Assembly: GCA_903875215.1 (NCBI GenBank)
Contig: CAIQVH010000010.1
Coordinates: 107,141-171,140, forward strand
From: an uncultured Anaerolineae bacterium
Lineage (GTDB): Bacteria; Chloroflexota; Anaerolineae; Anaerolineales; Villigracilaceae
Direction of reading: 5' to 3'
DNA length: 64,000 bases
Made by a program: the position numbers and the translations under genes. The notes under the pieces are model-generated. The model was not told the origin of the DNA, did not search any database, and worked only from the letters and a program-made list of their open reading frames with translations. Positions 36,201 through 51,200 of this stretch are shown piece after piece (the stretch's first letter is position 1; each line of letters begins with the position of its first letter).

Positions 36201-39200
36201 CATTCCCCGCGCCGCCGTTCAGGGTTTCAGCGCGGACACCGTTCAGGGTGAAGGTGTCGCTCTCCGTGCCGCCGGTCAGGCGCTCGAAAGCGTTGAAGGT
36301 CAGGATGGCGCTACCGCTGGAGTAGGTGCTGCCACTGGAGACCAAATTCCAGGAGGCCGGGGCATTCGCGCCGGTCAACTGATCCGCCGCGCCACTTCCA
36401 GCGATCAAAACATCCATCCCGGCGAAGCCGCCAGCCAAGTCTGTGCCAGTTCCGGCAAAGCCATTCACCGCTGCAGCAACCAGGGTCACCGTCAGCGAGA
36501 TGTTGTAGCCGCTGTAATCGAGCGTATCCTGGCCCGAACCGCCGTTCAGGGTTTCAATAACAGAGAAGGTCAGGCCGCCGTTATACAAACCGCTGTTCGC
36601 GCCGGTCATCTTCCAAAGGCTGACCGCATTCATGCCATTGAGCACGTCACTGCCCGTGCCGCCGACCAGCGTGTTGATATTGTAGAACCGCCCGTTGAAG
36701 GCCGCTTCAGTGAGATCGAAACCATCCACGCCACCCAGAGCTGCCACGCTGATATGGCGCGCCGTTCCAAAGGCCGCAAACGTGAGTGTATCGTTGGCGC
36801 TGCCACCGGTCAGTTTCTTGAAATCGGTGATCTCCAGCGTGTTGACGTAGGTGTAAGTGACGGCATTCGCGCCGGTGACCGACCAGGTGGAAGCCAGATT
36901 CAGCCCGTTGACCGTATCCGACGGGTTGGCGCCGCCCAGGATGGCATTGATATTCAGGAAGCCGCCCAGGCCAGAAGCTGCACCGTTGAACCCATCGGCG
37001 CCCAGGGCGCTGAGAGTGACGACGCGGGCCGAAGCGTTTCCGGTATAGGACAGGGTATCGTTCCCGCTGCGTCCATCCAGGCTGCCGAGCAGGGCCGCGC
37101 CATCATCCAGATGGAAGGTGTCAGCGCCCGCGCCACCGATCAGGTTTTCCACCTGCCCGCCAGCATAGGTCAGGCGATTCAGGCCGCTGGTAACAGTGAC
37201 ATTGCTCAGCGCGATGGCAGCTGCCAGGCTGGAAACTGCTGTCGAGAAATCGATCGTATCCAACCCGCCGCCGGCTGCTTCCACCACCACATCATTCACG
37301 CCCCAGGCATCGCCAAAGACGTAAGTGTCGTTACCCGCCAAACCAGTCAGGGTATCACTGCCGCCCAGGCCAATGATGATGTTGTCTCCGGCATCGCCGG
37401 TCAGGGTATCGTCTGCGCTTCCACCGGTGAGATTGTTCATGCCGTAGACCTGGCTGAAACCGGTGGCAAGATTCAGGCTCAGGTTAACGCTGACCGAAGT
37501 GATGTAGGCGCTGTAATTAAGCAGATCGGTGGCGCTGCCCGCGTAGAGAATATCCACATCTCCAAAGGAAAGCGTATGCGCGCTGACATAAGTGCCTGCC
37601 CTGCTGGCGGTGATATTCCAGGCGCTGTTGGCATCCAGGCCGGTCAGGCTGTCGAGCGCGCTGCCGCCCAGGATAGCGTTGATATTCATAAAGCCCGCCG
37701 CAATGCCATTGACCTGGCCGTTGAAACCATCCACGCCGAGAGCGCTGAGCACGAAGTTGCGAGCGCTGGTGTAGGCGCTGAAGGACAGCGTGTCGTTGCC
37801 GTCATGGCCATTGACAAAACCGGCCAGGGTGGCGGCATCGGCGAAGTTGTAACGATCTGCGCCGCCAAGACCGAGCAGCGTATCCAGCCGGGTGAAGTAC
37901 AGCGTGTGAGTACTGATGTACTGGCTGAAAGCCGGGAAAACGTTGATATTCCAGATGCTATCGGCGTTCAGGCCGGTCAACGTATCCACTGCCGAGCCGC
38001 CCATGATTTCGTCGATGTTGCCAAAACTGCCCGCCAGCGCCGCTTCGAGGCCGTTGAAGCCATCCACGCCACCGAGCGCCGTCAACACAAAATTGCGGAT
38101 GCTGGTGTAGTTGACGAAATCGAGCGTATCGCGGCCAGCCTGACCATCGATCGTTCCCATCGCGCCAGACAAACCGGCGTCCAGCGTGGCGGCATTGTTG
38201 AACAGGAAGTAATCCGCTTCGCCGCCGCCCAGGACGCTGTGCGCCTGCGCACCGCTGAAGATAAAGACATCATTTTCGCTGCCGCCCTGCAGAATTTCAA
38301 AGCCCGCAAAATCCAGCACTTGCAACCCAGAACCGTCCGCCGTGAGCAGCGCACTGGTCGTGGTCGCCGTCAGCCACCGGGCAGCGTGGTCAGTGTTCGG
38401 GAAAGTGATCGCGTTGATGGCGGTGTAGGTGTTCGAGCCGTTCACATCCCAGCGCGCATCTGCGTTGAGACCAGTCAGACGGTCGTTGCCCACGCTGCTG
38501 GCCAGAATGCGCTCAACATTCGCAAACCCATCGCTGAGACCGGTGGCCGTACCGGTAAAGCCGTCTGTCAGACCCAGGCTGGCGAGCACGACTTCGCGAG
38601 AGGCAGTGTAGCGCGAGAAGTCCAGGCTGTCATCGTCAGCGCCGCCATTGAAGGAACCGAGCAGGACAGCCGTATCGTTAAAGATCACGCTGTCGTTACC
38701 GCCGTTACCGAGCAGGATATTGGACTGCGAACCGGTCAGGGTGAAGGTATCGACATTACTGCCGCCCACCAGCGTCTCCAGCGCCGAGAAGTTCAACACG
38801 CGCCCACCCGCCGTGTAGGTGTTCGTCCCGTCCAAATCCCAGGCGCTGGCGGTATTCAGCCCGGCCAGCGTATCCGCTGCCAAACCGCCGGTAAGGGTGG
38901 TCATATTGAAGAAGCCATTCGGGATGGACAGCTCAGTACCGTTGAAACCCGCCTCCGCCCCGTAAACGGTGAGCGAGACCACCCGCCGAGTGTTATATCC
39001 TGCCCAACTGAGCGAGTTCACACCCTGACGCCCGTCCACCACACCCATCAACATGACACCGTTTCCGAGCGTGAACGTATCGTTACCGCTGCCGCCGATG
39101 AAGCCATCAAAGGAGTTGCCAGCCAGCTGGGTGACCGAGTTGCCGCCGCCGGTAATCGACAGGTTGCCGAGGTTGATGTTGAAGATCAGATCAACCGTCA

Positions 39201-42200
39201 CCGCCGAGAAATCCAACACATCCAGGCCGCCGCTGTCGCTGACCGTATCCGAGCCCCAACCATCGGTAAACAGGAAGGTATCTCCGCCGCCGTGACCATT
39301 CAGGGTGTCATTGCCTGTTCCAGCAATAATGGTGTTGGCAATCGAGTTGCCAGTGATGGTATCGTCGAAGCGCGTGCCGATGATAATGTCCAGGCCGCCG
39401 AGGACGGTCAGCGTCAGGTGGCCGTTGACGACCTGCGGCACGACGAGGGACAGGTTGACCGAAATGCCGCCATAGGTGCTGGTGCTGGAGAAGTCAATCG
39501 TATCAATGCCGCCGCCGTTGATGGTTTCATCAATAATATCGGTGCCGAGCGGGTTATCGGTATCGAGAATGTAGGTATCGTTACCGCCCTGGCCAACCAG
39601 GGTGTCATCGCCAGACCCGGCCACAAGGATATTGTCATTGTTATCGCCATAGAGAATGTTGCCGCCGGTGAGGCTGCCGAGGATGTTCTCAAAGCCATTC
39701 ACGCCGCCGGTGACGCCCGTGGCAATGCCACCCGCAAGGTTAACCCTGACCTGGGTGGTGTAGGCGGTGTAATCGAGCGTATCAATGCCGCCCTTGACTT
39801 CGATGCTGTTGAAGACGCCCGGCAGTTTCGCGCCATCCCCAAAGATGACCCAATCGGAGCCGCTGCCGCTCACCAGGTTCTCAATGGCCGAGAAATCGAA
39901 TTGCGTGCTGCCGGTGGTATAGCGGCTGTTGCCCGCGCTATCGAAAATGTTCCAGATGGCGTCCACATCCAGGCCGGAGAGCGAGTCGGTGCCGATGGAA
40001 CCAACCAGAATGTTGAGGTTGTCGAAGCCGCCCACCAGGCTGTTTTCGGTTCCAGCGAAGCCATCCAGGCTGCCGAGGCCGGTCAACACGAAGTGGCGTG
40101 GGTCAACATAAGCGCTGTAGTTCAACTTGTCTCTGCCTGCTCCGCCATCGATGGAATTCGTCAGGATGGCATTGTCCAGGAAGATAAATTCATCATTGCC
40201 GAGGCCACCGAACAGGCGTTGAGTCTGGGTTCCGGCGAAGAGGGTAAAGGTGTCAACACTCTGGCCGCCGCGCACCACTTCGAGATTGCCAATATTGGTC
40301 AGCAGGTTTGTGCCATCGGTCGCGCTGACGGTGGTGTGCAGGTCAATCGCCAGCGCAACGGTGACAGCGCTGAAGTCGAGACTGTCGGCGCCGCCGGTGC
40401 CGATCTCGGTGATGGTATCCGTACCCCAGTCGTTTTCAAAGGCGTAAGTATCATTGCCGCCCAGACCGGTCAGGCTGTCGTTGCCCATCCCGCCGTTGAG
40501 GATGTTGGCGCTATCGTCACCAATCAGGACATCGTTAGCGCTGCCACCGATCAGATTTTCAATGCTGGTGTAGGTGGTGAGGATGCCGGTGCCGCTGTGC
40601 GCCGTCAGGTTAGCGGTTACCGGAGTGCTGCGGGTGGCGTAGCTCAGGGTGTCGCTATCCGCGCCGCCGGTCATGCTTCCGCTAAAGCTGCCGCCAGAGT
40701 TGAGCAGGAATGTGTCGTTGCCCGCGCCGCCATTCAGGGTGTAGGAGATCGCCGCGAACAGAGAGAAGGTATCGGCCAGGCTGCCACCGTTCAAAGTGTC
40801 GAAGCTGGTGAAGGCCAGGGTATGCGCGCCAGAAGAATATGTATCGGTGCCATCCAACTCCCAGAGCGCAACCAGGTTTGCGCCGGTCAGGGTGTCGGTG
40901 GTGGTGGACCCGATCAGGATGTCGATGTTATCGAAACTGCCGCCAATGCTGGTCGCCAGACCGGCGAAGCCGTCCAACGCGCCCAGGCCGGTGAGGGTGA
41001 CAGTGCGGGAGGTGGTAACAGCGCCAAAGTCGAGCGTATCCGCGCCAGCGTGACCATCCAGTTTGCCGGCCACACTCACGCCGTTGAGCACCACAAAGAT
41101 ATCGTCCGCCAGGCCGCCGACAAAGTTTTCGATATTGCTGTAGCTGACACTGTTGCCATTGCCCGAAACCGTGGCGGCGCTGAAGCTGAAGGTCAGTCCA
41201 AAGGTCACGGCGCTAAAGCTGAGCGTATCGCTGCCAGTCGCATCGCTGACCAGATCCATGCCCCAGGCATCCAGGAAGCGGAAGGTGTCGTTGCCAGCCC
41301 CGCCGATCAGGATATTCGCGCCAGAGTCGCCGGTGAGGTCATCGGCGCCGCTGCCGCCGGTGATATTCTCAAAATTAATCACGCCGCCTGTGCCGCTGGC
41401 GGTTCCACCAGCCAGGTTGACGGTCACGCCGGTCATGCAGGCTGAGTAATCGAGCAAATCCGTTCCGCCCGCACCGTTGAGGAGGCCCGCGACCGCAGCG
41501 CCATCCCGGAAGATGAAGGTATCCACCCCGGCGCCACCATTCAGGTTATCCAGCGCCGAGAAGGTCAGGGTATTGCCATTGGTGTAGGTGTTCGAGCCAG
41601 GCTGCAGGGTCCAGGTGGAAGAAGTGCTGAGACCGTTGAGCGTATCCAGCGCGCTGCCGCCGATGAGTTGGTCAATGTTGAAGAATCCGCCACTCAGGCT
41701 GGTTTCTGTGCCATTGAAACCGTCCACACTGCCGAGGCCCGTCAGGGTGATGGCACGCGCCGTGGTGAACGGGGCAAAGGTCAAGGTATCGCTGCCGCCC
41801 AGGCCGTTGATCTGTCCGACGAAGAGCGCGCCATCGGCCAGGATGAAGGTATCGGCCTGCTGATTGCCGTTCAAAGTTTCAAAGCTGGTGAAACCGAGGG
41901 TGTGTGTCCCGCTCAGATACTGGCTGGATGTGGCCGGGTCAATGCTCCAGGTGGCGACCAGGTTAGCGCCGTTCAGGACATCCGTGCCACCTGCGCCGAC
42001 CAGCTGATCCACATTGGCGAACATGCCCACCAGCCCGGTGCCGATACCATTAAAGCCATCACTGCTGCCTGCTGCGGTGATGCTGACGGTGACCGGCACG
42101 CCGAAGGCGGCATAACTGAGAGTATCGCTGCCAGCATTACCATCCAGGTTGCCCGTCAGCGAGGCGTTGGCAGCAAAGTTGAAGCTATCTGCACCTGCGC

Positions 42201-45200
42201 CGCCGTTCAGCGAAATGACCGGCGCCCCACTGATATTAAAGATATCCACTCCACTGCCAGCATTGATCGTCTCGATGGCCGAGAAGGCGGTCTGTTTGCT
42301 GCCGGCGCTGACGCGGTATGCCCCGTGCTGGATATTCCAGGTGAGCGCAGCATTGACGCCGTTGAGCATGTCGCTGCCTGTGCTACCCACCAGTGTATTC
42401 ATGTTGCGGAAGGTTGCGCCGCTGAAGGCGGCTTCGGTAATATCAAAGCCATCCAGCGCGCCTGCACCAGCCAGGAAAATATTACGGGCCGTAGCAAAGG
42501 CCGTGAAGGTCAGGGTGTCGTTCGCGCTGTGGCCGATCAGTTCGTCGAAGGCGGTCACATTCAGGGTGTTAATGCTGACATAGTCGAAGGTATTGCTGCC
42601 CGTCACGCCCCAAATGCTCGCTGCAGAAAGAGCGGTCAGACTGTCCACACCGGAGCCGCCAACCAGCGCGTTGAAGTTGCTGAAGCCCGCCACACCGCTG
42701 GCGGTGCCGTTGAAACCATCCGCCAAACCCAGCCCGGTCAGAGCGACTGTGCGATTGCTGGTAGTGCCGGTATAAGTCAGGATATCGCTGCCGCCCATGC
42801 CATCGACCACCACAACGGCGGAAGCGTAGTCAGCAATAGCCAGCGTGTCATTGCCCGAACCCAGGATGAGTTGTTCAATGGCATTGGCGGCATGAGTAAG
42901 GGTGTTGCCGAGCAAATCGTCCACCTTGAGACCGAAGGGCGCTTGAATATCCACGCGCAGACCTGTCATCAGGAGACTGAAGTCCAGGATGTCATTGCTT
43001 CCGGCACTGTCGACGACCGTATCCTTGCCCCAACCGGCGGCAAAGACGTAACGATCATTGCCGGCGCCGCCCGTCAGGGTGTCGTCGCCGGCGCCGCCGG
43101 TGATGATGTTATCCGCGGCATCGCCAGTCAGCGTATCCTTCAACGCGGTGCCGACCAGGTTTTCGATATTGCTGACCTTGCCCGCCGCGCCCAGGCTGAT
43201 CGAGAAGGAGGAGCCAGTGGAAAGATTAACCGTCGCGGCGGTCAGGTAGGGGCTGTAATCCAGCGTATCCGCGCCGGCCCCGCCATTGAGCGTCCCTTCC
43301 AGGACAGCCAGGTTGTTGAAGAGGAAGGTATCGTTGCCCGATCCGCCGTTAATATTGACGCGGTTGGTGGCACTGGTGAAGGTGAACACATCAGCACCCT
43401 GCCCGGCGAGGATATTCTCCACGTTGGAGTAGCCGCCGCTACCGCTATGCGTCACCCGGTTCAGGCCTTCCGTGATCGAAACCGTCTGCCCGCTCAGGCC
43501 AAAAATCATCGCATTCAGAATGGCCGAGAAATCGAGCGTATCGTTGCCTTCACCAGCCAATTCGATGACACTGTCTATGCCCCAACCCGGCAGGAAGATA
43601 TAGGTGTCATCGCCGCCGCGGCCAACCAGCGTGTCATTGCCAGCGCCGCTGATAATGGTGTCATTACCGGGCGTGCCGTAGATGATATTGCTCTGACCAC
43701 CGATCAGCGTCTCGATTTCCTTGAAGCCGTTGGCTGCATTTGCGTTGATGGTGTTGGCCTTGCCAATCGCCATATCCACCAACACCGGCGCAACCGTGTA
43801 AGCGCCGTAATCCAGGATATCCAGACCAAGCCCGCCCAGAATGGCCGGGGAACCACCCGCCAGGGTAGCGTTATCAGCAAAGACAAAGTGATCGTCGCCT
43901 TCCATGCCGTAGAGTGTCAACCCGGTCTGGATTCCGCTGATGAGGAAGGTATCGTTCCCGGCTCCGCCCTTGACCGCATCGACCAGCGAGAAGGACAGGA
44001 TGTTGCCATTGATATAACGGTTCGTGCCGTCCAGTTCGAAGGTACCGCCAGTCGCCAGACCCACCAGCGTATCGGCACCTGCCAGACCCAGCATGGTGTT
44101 GATGTTGCGGAACGTGCCGGTGTAGGTTGTCTCGGTCAGGTCGAAGCCATCCACCGTGCCCAGGTTGAGCAGGGTGACATAGCCCGAACTCGCAAAGGTG
44201 ATCGTATCTTCCGCGCTGCCGCCCTGCGAGGTTTCAATAGCCGAGAAAGCCAGGAGGTTGGCAAAGCCCTGCATGGTATATTCTGCCGCTTTCGCGCCGG
44301 TCACTTTCCAAATGGAAGCCTGATCGAGGCCCATGATCAGATCGGTGCCGGTACCACCCGCCAGGATGTTGATATTGTTGAATTGGCCCAGGAAGGCCGA
44401 TTCAGTCAGGATAAAGCCATCCAGCGTGCCGCGCGCCACAATCCGGTGATTGAGAGAGCTGCCAAGCGCGGCGAAGGTCAACGTATCGGCCTTATCGCCG
44501 CCCACCAGCGTCTCCAGGTTCGAGAAGTTCAAGACACGGGCCGAGGAAGTATAGGTGCCGCCAGTGCTGTTCAAGACGGCCCAGGTCGCAATCGCATTCA
44601 GACCGGTCAGCTTATCGCTACCAGCACCGCCCAGGATGGTGTTAATGTTGCGGAATTCGCCCGTAAAGGAGGCTTCCGTCAGGGTATAGCCGTCCAGCGC
44701 GCCGAGGCCGGTCAGGGTGACATTGCCAAGCGTGGCAAAGGTCAGCGTATCGGCTGCGGTGCCACCCGCCAGGGTCTCGAAATTGCTGACGGCCATGGAG
44801 TTCCCGCTGGTGTAGGTGACGGTCGTCGCGCCGGTGATCGTCCAGGTGGAGGCGCTGTTGAGGCCATTGAGTATATCGATGGCGCTTCCGCCCATCAACG
44901 TGTTAATGTTGAGGAAGCCCGCCAGCCCGGAGGCCGTGCCGCTGAAACCGTCTATCGTCCCGGTGCTGGTCAGGCTGACGGTGCGCGCCAGCGAGCCGCC
45001 GGTATAGGTCAGGGTATCGTTCCCCGCGCCGCCATCCACCAAAAGAATCGAGGCTGCATCATCTGTGATGCGCGTCGTATCGTCACCAGCACCAGTGAGC
45101 AGGAATTCGAGGGCGTTGCCGGAGTGATTGAGCGTATTGCCCAGCCCATCCGCCAGCGAAATGCCCGCCAGGCTGATGACCGCTGCCAGATTGGTGCCGA

Positions 45201-48200
45201 CGCTGATGGCGGTAAAGTCAAGCGTATCCGTGCCTGCTGAATCCGAAACGGTATCCTGGCCCCAATTCGACTGGAAGACAAAGACATCATTGCCCGCGCC
45301 GCCCGCCAGCGTGTCGTTGCCCGCGCCACCAGTGATGAGATTGATCTGGCCGTCGCCCGTCAACGTGTCGTTGCCCAGGCCGCCGGTGATGTTTTCAATG
45401 GTGGAAATGCCGCCCGTGCCTGTGGCCGCGCCGGTAGCCAGATTGACCACTACGCTGGTCGTATACGACGCATAATCGAGCAGATCCACGCCCGCGCCGC
45501 CGGTAATTGTTCCCGTTACCGCAGCCGCGTTGGCGAAGACAAAGGTATCCACGCCGCCCAAACCGATCAGCGTTTCAATCTGGTCAAAATCGAGCGATTT
45601 GGTGCTGGTGTAAACCCCGCGATTGGTGGCAGTGATATTCCAGGTGCTGGCGGCGTTCAGGCCGGTCAGTATATCCATAGCGGAACCACCGACCAGGGCG
45701 TCCACGTTGCGGAACCCGCCTGCCAGCCCTGCAACCGTGCCGGTAAATCCGCCGATCCCATCCACGCTGGTCAGGACGAAGGTCAGCACGGTGGTGTAGG
45801 CTGCAAAATTGAGCGTGTCCACGCCGCCTTTGCCGTCCAACGCACCCGCGAAGGTTGCGCCCGCAGCAAAGGTAAAGGTATCTGCACCCGCGCCACCGTT
45901 GAGCGTTTCAATAGACGAGAAGGTCAGCGTGTTGCCGTTGATATAGGTATTGGTCAGGCCGAAATTCCAGGCGTTGGCCGTATTCAGCGCCGACAAAGTA
46001 TCCGCGCCAGAGCCGCCTACCAGCGTATCGATGTTGCGGAATTCAGCAGTGAAAGAGGCGGCGGCCAGGTCAAAACCATCGAGCAGGCCCGCTTTGAGCA
46101 GTGTAAAGGTCTGTGCAGCGCTCAGCGAAGCAAAGGTGAGTGTATCGGCGAAACTGCCACCCACCAGAAGCTCGAAACCGCCCAAGGTGAGCGTATTGCC
46201 GCTGGTATAGGTCAGGGAGGCCGCGCCGGTCACCGCCCAGGTGGAAATCGCGTTCAGACCGTTGAAGGTATCGGCGGCGCTGGTTCCGCCAGTCAGGACG
46301 TTAAGATTGGTGAAGCTGGTCAAGCCGCTGGCCGTACCGGCAAAGCCGTCCGCTGCACCGGCGGCACTGAGGGTGACGGTACGGGCGCTGGTGTTGCCAG
46401 CGTACGAGAGCGTATCGATGCCCGCGCCGCCGTCAATAGATCCGGCAAAGGCAGCGCCATCTGCCACGGCGAAGGTATCGGCGCCTGAGCCGCCGAACAG
46501 GCTCTCGAAGCCGCTGAACGTCAGGATCCGGGTGCTGGAATAGGTGTGCGAGGCGCCGGAATGCAGATTCCAGGTGGCGGTGGCGTTCAAGCCGCTCAGC
46601 GTGTCGCCCGCCGCGCCGGATGCAAGGATGGTTTCAATGTTGCTGAAACCCGCACTGACAACCGCTGCCAGGCCATTGAAGCCGTCCGTTGCGCCCAGGC
46701 TGGTCAGGGCAACTGCAACGGGCGTGATGTAGGCCGAGAGATCCATTGTATCTGCGCCGCCCTGTCCATCAATGGAACCCGTGAACGTTACGCCAGCGGG
46801 GAAGATGAACGTATCTGCCAGGGTGCCGCCCTTGAGAATTTCAAAGCCCAGGAAGGTGAGCGTGTGCAGGACCCCGAAAGGATCGGTGCTGGAGTAGGTA
46901 CCAAGCGCCAGGTTCCACGAAGCCGCGAGATTTGCCCCGGTTAAAGAATCGGAGGTGGAGACACCCACTGCCAGATTGTTGACATCATCAAATTCAATGC
47001 CGTTGATGGTGGCCTGGAAGCCAAAGGTAGCCCCAAAACCGGTCAGAACAACTGCTTTGGCCGCAGCGCTGGTCATATTCAGGTGAGCAGAGCCGCTGCC
47101 GCTGATAAAGACTTCGATGTTGCTGCCCGCCGCGAAGACGCTGTTGATGCCATCGGTGATGGTGGTGCCCAAATCAAAGTGGACTTGCAGCGCGCTGGTG
47201 GTGCTGGCGAAATCGAGGGTATCGCGTCCGCCGCCTGCCAGTTCAACGATGACATCCTGCACGCCCCAACCGTCTGCAAAGACGTAGCGATCATCGCCTG
47301 CGCCGCCGGTCAACGTGTCGGAGCCGGGGCCGCCGGTCAGCACATTGGCAAAGCTGTCGCCGGTGAGGGTGTCATCCGCCAGGCCGCCGGTGATGTTTTC
47401 GAAACGGGAAATGCCGGCGGTGCCGGTTGCGACTCCGGTTGCCAGGTTCACACTCACGCTGGTTGTATATGCCGAATAATCGAGCGTATCCGTACCGGAG
47501 CCGCCATCCAGCGTGCCGGTGACAAGCGCATTTTGGGCAAAGACAAACTGATCCGCGCCGCCCAGGCCCACGAGAGACTCTATCGAAACAAAATTCAGCG
47601 TTCGGGTGCTGGTATAGGTGCCCCGGTCAGCGCCGGTGATGTACCAGATGCCATTCGCTGAAAGACCGGTCAGTGAGTCGGCGGCGTGGCCGCTCAGCAA
47701 TGTGTCAATATTGGTGAAGTTCCCGCTGATGGGCGCCACCTGCCCGCTAAATCCATCCACGCTGGCGGGCTGGGTCAGAACAAAGGTCAGGGCGCTGGTG
47801 TAAGCGGAGAAATCGAGCTGGTCATTGCCGCCCTGACCATCAATGGCCGTTTCCACGCCGCTGAAGGTAACACCATTGCCAAAGACAAAGCGATCGTCAC
47901 CCGCGCCGCCCACCAGTTTTTCAAGTCCGGCGCTGTAAGTCAGCTTGTTCAGCCCCAGGGTAACGGTGTTGGCAGCAATGGTAAAGGTTACGCCCAATGT
48001 GGCCGGGGTGAAATCGATCGTGTCGGTGCCTTCATTGACATTTTCCACAATGGTATCATTCGCGCCCCAGGCATCGCCAAAGACAAAGCAATCATCGCCC
48101 GCGCCACCGATCATCTGGTCGCTGCCGCCGTTGCCGGTAATGACGTTGTTATCACTGTCACCGACCAGGATATCGGACGCGCTTCCGCCCAGGATGTTCT

Positions 48201-51200
48201 GGACGTTCAGGACACCCGCAGTGCCAGTGGCGCTGAAGGCTGCAACGCCCAGAACGGCCAGCGGAGACAGGTTGATTGACACTGCAGTAGTATAGCCAGT
48301 GTAATCCAGCGTGTTTCCGGCGCCGCCCTGACCATTGACTGTCCCTGTGATGGAAGCGCCGTTAGTAAAGATAAAGCTATCGGTACCGGCGCCGCCGCGC
48401 AAAGTGACTTCGTGGCCTGCTCCGCTGACGGTGAACACATCTTTGAGCGCGCCGCCGTGCAAATTCTCAAATTTCGAGAAGGTGGCAATGTTGACGCCGA
48501 TAGAGATCGAATTGGTCGAACCAACCGCCCAGGTGGTATCCAGATCGGGGCCATAAATGTGATCGGTAATGGCTTTCGAGCCCACAAAGTCATCGAGGTT
48601 CTTAAACCCGCCGGCCAGGTTGGCTGTTGTACCGTTAAAACCATCCGTCAGCCCGGGCGCGGTCAGGAAGATGCTCCGCTCAGTGGAGAAATTGGACAGG
48701 TCGAGCGTGTCCACACCTGCCGCGCCGTCAATTGAGCCAGTGAAAGTATACCCGTCTGCAAAGACAAAGGCATCGTCGTTGGCACCGCCCAACAAAGTTT
48801 CAAAGGAGATAAAGGTCAGGGTTTGGGCGTTGGCGCTGATGGTGTGCGCTGTGGCCGAGAAATTCCAGGTTTGGGCCAGGTTGGCGCCAGTCAGCAGGTC
48901 AGTTTTGCTCGTGCCAAGCAAAATGTCCAGGTTGGTGAAGGATGTCAGGCTGGCTTCCGTGCCGCTGAAACCATCCACACTGCCGGTGCCGGTCAGAGTG
49001 ATATTACGCAGGGTGGAAAATGCCGAGAGATTGAGCGTATCCACGCCGCCGTTGCCGTTGATGGTTCCGGCGAAGTGGCTGTTGTCGGCAAAGCGGAACT
49101 CATCCGCGCCATTTCCGGCATTGAGAATTTCAACCCCGGAGAAGGTGAGCGTGTTGCCATTGGTATAGGTGAGGCTAGCGCCAAACTGCCACAGACCGCC
49201 GCTATCCAACCCGGCCAGGCTGTCGTTGGAGCTGAATGAGCCAATCAGGGTATCAATATTGTCAAAACTGCCGCTGATCGCCGTCGCCGTCCCGGCAAAT
49301 CCGTCCATACCGCCAGTGCGGGATAGGGCAAAGGCGCGCCCGGTGGCGTAGCTGCCAAAGTTTACCGTGTCGTTGCCGCCACGCCCATCCAGATTACCGC
49401 TCACCGTTCCGCCCGCGCTGAACTGGAAGGTGTCTGCGCCGGCACCAGCGATGAAGTTCTCGACATTGTCGCTGTTGATGGTGAGCAGGTTGATTCCGCC
49501 CGAGGTGGTCACCAGCCCGACGCTGAAGGTGAAGGTCAGCGCAATCGAAAGGCCGGAGAACGAGATCGTATCCACGCCTGCGCTCACCAGTTCGTTGACA
49601 ATATCCCTGCCCCAATTCAACAGGAAGCGGAAGATGTCGTTACCCAGGCCGCCAGCCAGCAAATTATCATTCGCGTCGCCGGTGAGATCATCATCCCCGC
49701 TACCGCCTGTGACATTTTCAATGCCGCCGAGTCCGCCGCTGATGCCCGTCGCCGCGCCGGTGGACAGATTGACGGTGACACCGGTCTTCCAGGCCGAGTA
49801 GTCAATCGTATCCAGGCCGCCCATGCCATTGATCGTGCCCGTAAAGGCTGCGCCGTCAGCAATGGCGAAGGTGTCCGCGCCGCTGCCGCCCAACAGGGTT
49901 TCGATGGCCGAGAAGTCCAGCATCCGCCCGAGGCTGGTGTATTGGTTGATGAGACCAGTGATGTCCCAGTTGTTGGTTTCGTTCAAGCCGGTCAGCGAGT
50001 CGGTGAAGGCGCTGCCGATAAGCGCGTTCATGTTGTAGAACGGGGTGTTGATGCCCGTCACCTGAACATTGAAACCGTCGATTGAGCCAATTGCGCTGAC
50101 CCGGAAGTTGCGGGCGCTGGAATAGCCGCTGAAATCGAGCGTATCCGCGCCGCCCTGGCCATCAATAACGCCACTGAAGTTACCGCTGCCGGTAAAGGCA
50201 AAGGTATCGGCCTGGGCATTGCCGTTCAAAGTCTCAAACCCGGAGAAAGTGACCGTTTTCCCGTTGGCCGTCAGGCTGTTGTTGCTGCCAAACTGCCAGT
50301 AGTTGACCAGGTTGGCAGCATTGAGAATATCACTATTGGCAGTCGAGCCGAGCAGCACGTCCACATTGCTGAAACCGCCGCTGATGGCCGCGTCTGCGCC
50401 GGAGAATCCATCGGTTGAGCCTACGCCGCTCAGTGTTACGGTGCGAGCGGTGGTGAAGACATGCTCATCGAGCGTGTCACTGCCCGCTTGCCCATCAAGT
50501 GTCCCGGTCAGGGTCGCGCCATTGGCAAAGTCAAAGACATCCGGGCCGGATCCACCGCGCAGATTACCCGTCACCGCACCCATGATCAGGAAGGTGTCCG
50601 CGCCGCTGCTGCCGGTGAAGTTTTCGATACTGGCGTAGCTGACGCGATTCGCGCCCAATAATACGGCGAAGTTGGACAAATCAAAGGTGACGCCATTCAA
50701 CGCCGGAGTGAAGTCAATGGTATCCGAACCGCTGACCTCGACAATCGTATCCACGCCGAAACCATCCTTGAAGCGGTAGGTGTCATTGCCGCTGCCGCCG
50801 TGCAGAATTTCGTTGGCGCTGCCACTGGTGAGGGTGTCGTTCCCGCTGCCGGTGAAGATAATTTCCAGGTTCTGGTATATGACGGTGCCGCGTCCGCTGT
50901 TCTGGGGGCCGGTGGTGCTCAGGTCAACAGAAATGTCAACCTGCGCGTTGCTCTCGTCCAGCGTATCCACACCCGCGCCGCCGTCGATCTGATCGTCGCC
51001 GCCATTGCCGCGCAAAATATTATCGAGCGCATTGCCCACCAACGTATCTGCCGCGCTGCCGCCGATGATGTTCTGGAAGTTAAAGATTCCGCTGGTGCCG
51101 GTGGCGGTATGGAGAAGCAGGTTGACACTCACGCTGGTTGTGTAAGCCGAGTAATCGATCGTGTTCACGCCGCCGAGAGCGTCGATGGTCCCCGTTCCAC

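Noticed and set aside
36754..45240. Two very long plus-strand open frames (about 1,560 and 1,190 codons) opposite the giant gene
   Set aside because: They are antisense to the repeat array, have low-complexity translations rich in Ala, Gly, Gln and Arg that track the repeat period, and show no recognisable domain. Codon bias of the coding strand explains the lack of stops.
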